Positions 24,585 to 64,000 of a stretch of DNA of 64,000 nucleotides are shown here, in pieces. The stretch spans positions 96,246,723-96,310,722 of the forward strand of contig CM049309.1 of assembly GCA_026874595.1 (NCBI GenBank). Reading direction: 5' to 3'. The translations under genes were made by a program, and so were the position numbers. Each line of letters begins with the position of its first letter. The stretch's first letter is position 1. Under the pieces are notes generated by a model that saw only the letters and a program-made list of their open reading frames with translations, had not been told where the DNA came from and ran no database searches. The DNA is from Sipunculus nudus (lineage: Eukaryota > Annelida > Sipuncula > Golfingiida > Sipunculidae).

Positions 24585-25070
24585 TTTATTTAATGCAGTC
24601 ACGATGCCCCTGTTCCATAATTTGTGAGTCACCATGCCTCACTTCTTTAATTTATTCATGACTTGTATATAACTATGCCCCATTTCCATTTATTTTACTC
24701 TAACTAGGTGACTTAATAAACAGATCCTCTTTCTTCAGTAGAATGCCTGGAACTATTTTATACAAACTGATGTAAAAAACTGCCCATTCAGTTTTGTATA
24801 AACAAACATATTTTGGGAGGTAGGAGAAAGGTTTACACCATGGTTTTTTTCAATTTTCAGTTGATTTGCAAACACAGTGTCAGCAAACTGTGTAGTAGAT
24901 CGTGAGTGGAGCACACACTCTGGTTGCTTCCTGCTTCTTTCCATCAGCTAATCTCGGACACTATGGACACTATAATACTGCCAACATCCGCTATGTGCAG
25001 CAGTGCTGTAAGACTTATCGTACACAGTATGAATATATTATCTACATAATGATTATGATGTTAGCCTTCC
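24585..25070 (-). other. probable start of ZSWIM 3' UTR
   Basis: The sequence after the stop codon is AT-rich, has no tandem array, and carries minus-strand AATAAA hexamers at 24689-24694, 24651-24656 and 24585-24590. Vertebrate ZSWIM6 transcripts have long 3' UTRs, so the true end could be further left. No transcript evidence is available, so the end given here is only the furthest of the three near signals. Confidence 0.4.
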
Positions 25071-55989
<30,919 letters not shown>

Positions 55990-56822
55990 GTCAACACTGC
56001 AAAAAGGTTGTGACATGCATTCACAAGTCTGTGGTCATCTGTCAACATTGCAAAAAGGTTTTGACATACATTCACCAGCCTGTGGTCATCTGTCAACTTT
56101 GAAAAAAGGTTTTGACATGCATTCACCAGCCTTTGGTCATCTGTCAACATTGCAAAAAGGTTCTGACATGCATTCACCAGCATGTGGGCATCTGTCAACA
56201 TTGCAAAATGGTTCTGACATGCATTCACCAGCCTGTGGTCATCTGTCAACATTGCAAAAAGGTTTTGACATGCATTCACCAGCCTGTGGGCATCTGTCAA
56301 CATTGCAAAAAGGTTCTGACATGCATTCACCAGCATGTGGGCATCTGTCAACACTGCAAAAAGGTTGTGACATGCATTCACAAGTCTGTGGTCATCTGTC
56401 AACATTGCAAAAAGGTTTTGACATACATTCCCCAGCCTGTGGTCATCTGTCAACTTTGCAAAAAGGTTTTGACATGCATTCACCAGCTTTTGGTCATCTG
56501 TCAACATTGCAAAATGGTTCTGACATGCATTCACCAGCCTGTGGTCATCTTTCAACATTGCAAAAAGGTTTTGACATGCATTCACCAGCCTGTGGGCATC
56601 TGTCAACATTGCAAAAAGGTTCTGACATGCATTCACCAGCCTGTGGGCATCTGTCAACATTGCAAAAAGGTTCTGACATGCATTCACCAGCCTGTGGGCA
56701 TCTGTCAACATTGCAAAATGGTTCTGACATGCATTCACCAGCCTGTGGTCATCCGTCAACTTTGCAAAAAGGTTTTGACATGCATTCACCAGCCTGTGGG
56801 CATCTGTTAACATTGCAAAATT
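55990..56822. repeat. 51-bp minisatellite, about 16 copies, open in several frames
   Basis: Units contain TGACATGCATTCACCAGCCT, GTGGGCATCTGTCAACATTG and CAAAAAGGTT. Because 51 is divisible by three and the unit has no stop in several frames, long frames run through it on both strands (a minus-strand frame of 429 codons covers 55596-56885). The 17-residue repeat (LTDAHRLVNACQNLFAM) resembles no family I know, and the flanking parts look non-coding. Confidence 0.9.
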
Positions 56823-57389
56823 TACCTTTATTAACCAAAAAGAAGAAATACAACACTTGAAAAATAAATATTCCCAAATAACCAAATGTGATTCAGAGGA
56901 TTTCTGTGTGCGTGGCGTTCACTTACTTATGAAGGACAACAAACAGCCCAATCAGCACGTTTAATTAAGCTCAATAGGTTATTGTGAGCTATAGTCACTA
57001 AGCCGTTACAGTGCATGCATTCATCTAACCACCTATAAGTTTACTGATGTAACACTGTCCCCCTTCTTTTGATCTTTCTATGATTGTTTTATTGCTCTCT
57101 TGCTAAGTTTTTTCTCTCATCAATATGGCTCTGTGGTCACAATACCCAGTCAGGTATCACAAATTTAGTACATGAATATTTTCTGTGCACTGTGATCTGG
57201 ATAAATATTACTTACAATCCAGTTTAATCGTTCAGTGATTCACATAAACGATCTAGCCCTGCAATACATCAAACATGTGCGTTATACAAAAATAATGTCA
57301 AATCATTTTTACATTATTACCCATAGATGGCAGTGCTCACTGGTTAGCCTAAAACAAGCGTATCATGCGCATTGTGTGAACATTATAAT

Positions 57390-58510
57390 GGCAGCTTTGA
57401 CCAACTCAGCTGTATTTGTCTACAATGATATTTTGAGCGAAATCTTCTAAAAAATGTGGGTCCAGTGACCTTGACCTCTGACCAGGTAACCTCAAAACCT
57501 AAAGATTTCTTCCACTCTAAGCAAGTAAGCCAAGTGTGAAAGATGGAAAGTTTGGGATGAAAAGTTTGATTTACATTGTATCCACAATCATTTTAAAGAT
57601 ATGGCTCCTGTGACCTTGACCTTTGACCTCTGGACCCTGAAAATCAAAATTGTTTTTTTAATTAAGTGGTGGGTCATTAATAAATCACGTTTGAAGCCAA
57701 TCTGTCTAGCCAAAGCAGAATTATCATCCATAAACTAGTTTGTGAATGGATGGGCTCTGTGACCTTGACCTTTGACCCTATGACCCCAAATCAAAAAGAA
57801 TCTTCCCCTATTTGCAGGTGAGTAATATCTTGAAGATGTAAGGTTTGTGATGAAAAGTTTGGCTTGAAATGCATACAGATTCCTTTTAAAGAAATGGGTC
57901 CTGTGACCTTGACCTTTGACCTTTGGACCCTAAAATCAACAGGGTTCTTACTTTAGTGGTGAGCCATATATAAATTAAGTTTGAAACCAATATGTCCGAC
58001 TGAACTGGAGTTATCATTTGGAAACTTATTTGTAAAAAGACGGCCCCTGTGACCTAGCCCTTTGACCTTATGACTTCAAATTTATTTATGCTCTCCCTTT
58101 ACTGGCAAGTCAGCTAAATGTGCAAGATGGAAAGTTTAGGATGAAAAGCTTGGCTTAAAATGCAACCATAATATTTTTAAATAAGTGAGTCATGTGAGCT
58201 TGATCTTTGACCTCATGACCCAAAAATCATAGAGGTTCTTTCTTAACTGGTGGGCCATGTATATCATGTCTGAAATCCAAATGTCAATCCAACCTGGAGA
58301 CAGACAGATGAACAAACAGACAGACAGGGTGGTTAAAATAGGGTATCCACTTTTAATCAATAAACACACCAGGTTGTGGGACACTAGCTGTAATCACAGC
58401 TGAGAAACTGACATGATTGTTGTCATTTTATAGTAAAAAATAGAAAAATATTTGTAAAAATAAGAAAAAATACAGGTGGCGCCACCATTTTTCAGAAAAT
58501 AAAATAAGAT
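57390..58510. mobile_element. D-family element, second copy (1.1 kb, 3' end lost)
   Basis: It matches 43200-44400 closely (ACCAGGTAACCTCAAAACCT, GGTGGGTCATTAATAAATCA, TGACCTTGACCTTTGACC) and stops after GGTGGCGCCACC near 58490, close to where the 19-bp array begins. It lacks both the palindromic start and the hairpin end. Confidence 0.75.
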
Positions 58511-58544
58511 TTAGAAAAAATGTTCTGGTGAGACAAAGTTACTG

Positions 58545-58960
58545 GCTGGATCAGGATTAGCTGGCTGGATCAGGACTAGCTGGCTGGATCAGGACTAGCT
58601 GGCTCGATCAGGACTAGCTGGCTCGATCAGGACTAGCTGGCTCGATCAGGACTAGCTAGCTGGATCAGGATTAGCTGGCTGGATCAGGACTAGCTGGCTG
58701 GATCAGGACTAGCTGGCTGGATCAGAACTAACTGGCTGGATCAGGACTAGCTGGCTGGATCAGGACTAGCTAGCTGGATCAGGACTAGCTGGCTGGATCA
58801 GGACTAGCTGGCTGGAACAGGACTAACTGGCTGGATGAGGACTAGCTGGCTGGATCAGGACTAGCTGGTTGGATCAGGATTAGCTGGCTGGATCAGGACT
58901 AGCTGGCTGGATCAGGATAAGCTGGCTGGATCAGGACGAGCTGGCTGGATCAGGTTTAGC
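58545..58960. repeat. 19-bp minisatellite, about 22 copies
   Basis: Units of CTGGCTGGATCAGGACTAG with few variants. Confidence 0.95.
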
Positions 58961-59214
58961 CAGCATATTGGAACCTTCATAAGCTCATGTGTACTTATAG
59001 TAATAGTATACTTACTAAAAAAAAAAACTTATGTATCTTGTGTATCAGTAACCTCAAATATCCAAACAAATTTTGTGTCCCCAAACTATTCAGATATTTG
59101 GATTCTACTGCATTTTATTTGTATAGGGGTAGTATAGTTGATATCAATACGATTTAGCAGTAGATATGTCATAAGATTAAACTTTGGTACTGCATACATA
59201 CCACGGGATGCTAC

Positions 59215-61036
59215 CTTCACATTGCCACAGTGGCTGATGTACGACCAGTGTGAACCTCAGTATAACATGCCACAGTGACTGATGTACAACCAAGTGTGAA
59301 CCTCTATATAACATGCCCCAGTGACTGATGTACGACCAAGTGTGAACCTAAGTATAACATGCCACAGTGTCTGATGTATGACCAAGTGTGAACCTCAGTA
59401 TAACATGCCACAGTAGTGAATGATGTACGACCAAGTGTGAACCTCAGTATAACATGCCACAGTGACTGATGTATGACCAAGTGTGAACCTCAGTATAACA
59501 TGCCACAGTAACTGATGTACCACCAAGTGTGAACCTCAGTATAACATGCCACAGTGACTGATGTACCACCAAGTGTGAACCTCAGTATAACAATGCCACA
59601 GTGACTGATGTATGACCAAGTGTGAACTTCAGTATAACATGCCACAGTGACTGATGTACGACCAAGTGTGAACTTCAGTATAACATGCCACAGTGACTGA
59701 TGTACCACCAAGTGTGAACCTCAATATAACATGCCACAGTGACTGATGTACCACCAAGTGTGAACCTCAGTATAACATGCCACAGTAACTGATGTACCAC
59801 CAAGTGTGAACTTCAGTATAACATGCCACAGTGACTGATGTAACACCAAGTGTGAACCTCAGTATAACATGCCACAGTGACTGATGTACCACCAAGTGTG
59901 AACCTCAGTATAACAATGCCACAGTGACTGATGTACCACCAAGTGTGAACCTCATATAACATGCCACAGTGACTGATGTATGACCAAGTATGAACCTCAG
60001 TATAACATGCCACAGTGACTGATGTACGACCAAGTGTGAACCTCAGTATAACATGCCACAGGGACTGATGTATGACCAAGTGTGAACCTCAGTATAACAT
60101 GCCACAGTGACTGATGTATGACCAAGTGTGAACCTCAGTATAACATGCCACAGTAACTGATGTACCACCAAGTGTGAACCTCAGTATAACATGCCACAGT
60201 GACTGATGTACCACCAAGTGTGAACCTCAGTATAACAATGCCACAGTGACTGATGTATGACCAAGTGTGAACTTCAGTATGACATGCCACAGTGACTGAT
60301 GTACGACCAAGTGTGAACTTCAGTATAACAATGCCACAGTGACTGATGTACCACCAAGTGTGAACCTCAATATAACATGCCACAGTGACTGATGAACGAC
60401 CAAGTGTGAACCTCAGTATAACATGCCACAGTGACTGATGTACCACCAAGTGTGAACCTCAGTATAACAATGCCACAGTGACTGATGTACCACCAAGTGT
60501 GAACCTCAGTATAACAATGCCACAGTGACTGATGTATGACCAAGTGTGAACCTCAGTATAACATGCCACAGTGACTGATGTATGACCAAGTATGAACCTC
60601 AGTATAACATGCCACAGTGACTGATGTACGACCAAGTGTGAACCTCAGTATAACATGCCACAGTGACTGATGTACCACCAAGTGTGAACCTCAGTATAAC
60701 ATGCCACAGTGACTGATGTACGACCAAGTGTAAACCTCAGTATATCAATGCCACAGTGACTGATGTACCACCAAGTATGAACCTCAGTATAACATGCCAC
60801 AGTGACTGATGTATGACCAAGTGTGAACCTCAGTATAACATGCCACAGTGACTGATGTACCACCAAGTGTGAACCTCAGTATAACATGCCACAGTGACTG
60901 ATGTACGACCAAGTGTGAACCTCAGTATAACAATGCCACAGTGACTGATGTACCACCAAGTGTGAACCTCAGTATAACAATGCCACAGTGACTGATGTAT
61001 GACCAAGTGTGAACCTCAGTATAACAATGCCACAGT
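59215..61036. repeat. 46/47-bp minisatellite, about 39 copies
   Basis: Units contain TGCCACAGTGACTGATGTAC and CACCAAGTGTGAACCTCAGT then ATAACA. An extra A in some units (AACAATGCC) shifts length between 46 and 47 and breaks frames. GTACGACC, GTATGACC and GTACCACC variants alternate. The minus-strand frames (GRTSVTVACYTEVHTW) are artefacts. Confidence 0.95.
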
Positions 61037-61039
61037 TAC

Positions 61040-62600
61040 TAAGTCACTCTCCATCAGATGTAATGTGCTAGATGTCAATGCCTTTCTGATATTAAGACAT
61101 CAAATGCTTGGAGGTGTTTTAACATTAAAAGATGTGTGTGGAGAATCCCTGCTGTGTTGACATGACTGTGTTCAAAGTATACCCCCATTAGTGATTAAGG
61201 CCAAGTCAGCTGACACAGATATAGAGATTAAAGGGATCTTGATCAAAAGCAGGATGGAGTGCACCTACAAAGATCAAAGATCTAGATAAAAAAAATCTTT
61301 AACATACAAAGAGTTACATTATTCACAGCAAAATCAATATACAGTGAAACCCTGCTTGTGACCACCCAACACTAACTATGGTGTTAATCAGTCTGAAGTC
61401 GGGATGCTGCAAATTTCTCTAAAATATAGGATAGGAATGGTACGACGTCCAGTCACTTTGAGTGGTTACATGAGGTCATGCAGATCTTGTCTGTGACTTG
61501 TCAGCTAGCATACTTTTTAATCAACTTACCATCATAACCAGCATATTAAAGGTGCTTTTACATAAATATGTTGTTGCATTCATTACCATACATTACACAG
61601 CACTGCAGGAAAATTAATTATACAATCTGTGGGTATACAACCATGTTTATCTACTATTATGCCACGCCTATGTATTTTGGTCATTCAGCACTCCGCACAA
61701 AAGTGCTTCAATAATACCTAAACAACAAATGAGACTAAATATGTGATACCTGTACAAACATTCTATGCATATGAACAATGTACACAGCTGGGCAGCCAAT
61801 AATTATTATATGAAAAAAAGAGAAATGAATAGGCTGCCCATATCAGGTATCTTGTATGGTAAGTATAAGGACCGGTTCATGACCATAGCCACTAAAAAAG
61901 ATGATGATAATGATGATATCTTTGTTTCCTTGGCTCAAATGCACAATTCACTATTTATGCTTACTTAACTGTACTCAACTGAACCCTTGACCTTTATCAG
62001 TTAGCATCTTACTCTAGTGCAAACAGCTACATTCAGGAACTGTACATATATATATATATGGATCTGGGTTTATTTATATATAATTTGTAAATGATACACT
62101 TCATTTAAAAAGGAACCATCTGGAATCTTGCAGTTCTGGTAAAGTACTTTCAGTTACAACACAGTTTGGATGTTCAAGCTTAAGGGAGTTGGCATACGGT
62201 ATGGTACCTCCTTTACACCCCATGTTAAATCAATTGAAAAGAAAAGCCTTCAATGATTTTGCTGCTACAAATATTCAGGCCCTGGATTTACTGATGAAAT
62301 TGGATAAACTTATCTTCAGTTGGTTATCAGTCCTTATGGCTCCATCAGCTCAATAAGTTACATGAATACTTGTATAATTGTGATAAATCCTGAATGCAAA
62401 TGAAAGACATGTCTAATAAACACATGATTTAACTCTCAAACATTCCCCATTCACACAGTTACAACATTTTACCCAAAATGGTGAGTCCGTTCATTAGTTA
62501 TATATTAAAGTTAAAAATGTTTCCTCTTGTAGTGGATATACATTAGTCGTCCCCTGTTCCCAGATCTCCTCTCATGTAACCGCTGCTACGTACAGCAAGG
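61040..62600. other. intronic or upstream sequence, no gene recognised
   Basis: There is a TA run at 62047-62059. No exon of the ZSWIM N-terminus was recognised on the minus strand. Confidence 0.5.
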
Positions 62601-62630
62601 TTTCTTGGTTCAAACACTAGGGTGCACACA

Positions 62631-62828
62631 GAGCAAAGCATTGTAATCAGACTAAACAAAGCATGGTATCACACTGTGCATCCAGCTCCAAATTTTAAAC
62701 GTGACACCCTCTCTCATTGATCAGATTCTTGGCCCTGAGCCAGAAAGGTGTTATCTGTTTAAAATTTGGAGCTGGATGCACAATGCGATACCACACACTC
62801 ATTGGTGTGATTACAATTCTTTGCTCTC
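62631..62828. repeat. long inverted repeat (fold-back), about 70-bp arms
   Basis: GAGCAAAGCATTGTAATCAG ... TGCATCCAGCTCCAAATTTT at 62631-62700 is mirrored by AAAATTTGGAGCTGGATGCA ... TGATTACAATTCTTTGCTCT at 62757-62828, with a loop of 56 bases. The arms carry a few mismatches and small indels. It could be a fold-back MITE or a hairpin-forming locus. Confidence 0.85.
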
Positions 62829-63324
62829 TTATATTACATAACTAATAATGTTTCTTATGTAAGAGGAATACACATATGCATGCTATTTTAAGATGTTAAC
62901 TTTCTATGGACACGTTCACTCCATGATTCTACAAACAAACTTCAACCCTGAACAAAAAAAGTTCAGCTAAAATCTGTACATTCCAACAACTATAATAAAA
63001 AAAATGCTCTAGTATCTATATATATAAAAAAAAAATATCAGTCCATCAGATGTTTAAAATTGCTAATCTCTCTCTGCTGGATCAATATTCATCCACACTT
63101 CTGATCAAAGGGGGTACATATTTCCACTTCACTGGGCACACCTAATTCTGTCAGAAGCCAGTGAACATCCTTGCATTCATCTGTATATCAAAGATCTATT
63201 TTTCAAGTTTATGCCTCCAGCCATGTCTAAAGTGATTCTAATACTGCCATTATATAAGTAATGCTGGTGTCTTTTGTCCTCCTGAACAATATACATTGCC
63301 ATTAAATTAAGAGATCAAACATTT

Positions 63325-63930
63325 ACTCATCATAACCTAAGCAGTGAAATCAAACTCATCATAACCTACAGAATGAGATCAAACTCATCATAACCTATGG
63401 AATGAAATCAAACTCATCATAATCTATGGAATGAGATCAAACTCATCATAACCTAGGGAATGAGATCAAACTTGTCATAACCTACAGAATGAGATCAAAC
63501 TCATCATAACCTATGGAATGAGATCAAACTCATCATAACCTATGGAAAGAGATCAAACTCATCATGACCTACGGAATGAGATCAAACTCATCATAACCTA
63601 CAGAATGAGATCAAACTCGTCATAACCTATGAAATGAAATCAAACTCATCATAACCTATGGAATGAGATCAAACTCATCATAATCTATGGAATGAGATCA
63701 AACTTGTCATAACCTATGGAATAAGATCAAACTCGTCATAACCTATGGAATGAGATTAAACTGGTCCTGTCCATAACCTATGGAATGAAATCAAACCCAT
63801 CATAACCTATGGAATGAGATCAAACTCGTCATAACCTATGGAATGAAATCAAACTCGTCATAACCTATGGAATGAAATCAAACCCATCATAATCAATGGA
63901 ATGAGATCAAACTCATTATAACCTACAGAA
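63325..63930. repeat. 29-bp minisatellite, about 20 copies
   Basis: Units of TCATAACCTATGGAATGAGA plus TCAAACTCA with many point variants. Confidence 0.94.
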
Positions 63931-64000
63931 TTTCAATCCTGAACCTCAAGCCTTGCAAAATGTTTCAGTCTTGAGGAATGAAAGTACTTTGAACAGGTAG

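Noticed and set aside
62600-62625. GGTTCAAACACTAGG as a tRNA B box
   Set aside because: There is no matching A box or cloverleaf; the bases precede the fold-back repeat.

Overview
The window looks like AT-rich nuclear DNA from a mollusc, most likely a bivalve. The evidence is GT-AG introns, two conserved animal genes on the minus strand, and a dense load of minisatellites and non-autonomous repeats of the kind familiar from bivalve genomes. The species assignment is inference; no sequence search was possible. Short open frames cover both strands, but almost all are chance frames or frames through tandem repeats. I found no viral or retroviral remains, no rRNA or tRNA and no CRISPR.

Gene 1 (minus strand) is the head of a CHCHD2/CHCHD10-type mitochondrial protein. 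A 35-nt coding first exon lies at 17491-17525 and a second exon at 4282-4438. A 13-kb intron full of nested repeats separates them. The CHCH-domain exons must lie to the left of position 1.

Gene 2 (minus strand) is a ZSWIM4/5/6-family protein. I assembled 15 coding exons from 55310 down to the stop codon at 25071. All 14 intron phases agree and all introns are GT-AG. The exons give about 962 residues, from the SWIM zinc finger to a C-terminus that lines up residue for residue with the end of human ZSWIM6. The N-terminal exon(s) lie beyond 64000.

Layout: 1-2440, repeat copies; 2441-4281, no gene seen; 4282-17525, CHCHD2 exons and repeat-filled intron; 17526-25070, promoter side of CHCHD2, a 36-bp minisatellite and the ZSWIM 3' side; 25071-55310, ZSWIM exons with minisatellites in most introns; 55311-64000, upstream ZSWIM intron with three more large arrays, a repeat copy and a long inverted repeat. 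Seventeen tandem arrays add up to roughly 13-14 kb, about a fifth of the window.

The most striking observation is that several ZSWIM minisatellites sit on 5' splice sites. At exon C (50067-50215) the last 36 coding bases plus the GT donor are amplified about ten times in a 51-bp unit that stays open in frame, so each copy offers another donor and 17 more residues. At exon E (47428-47607) a 37-bp unit made of the exon end plus its donor is amplified about 14 times. A weaker case is seen at exon A, and two more arrays begin within about 35 bp of a donor. The second theme is a group of non-autonomous elements with palindromic CAAGG-type starts and CTAAAAA ends. They nest in one another at A-runs, which fixes their boundaries.
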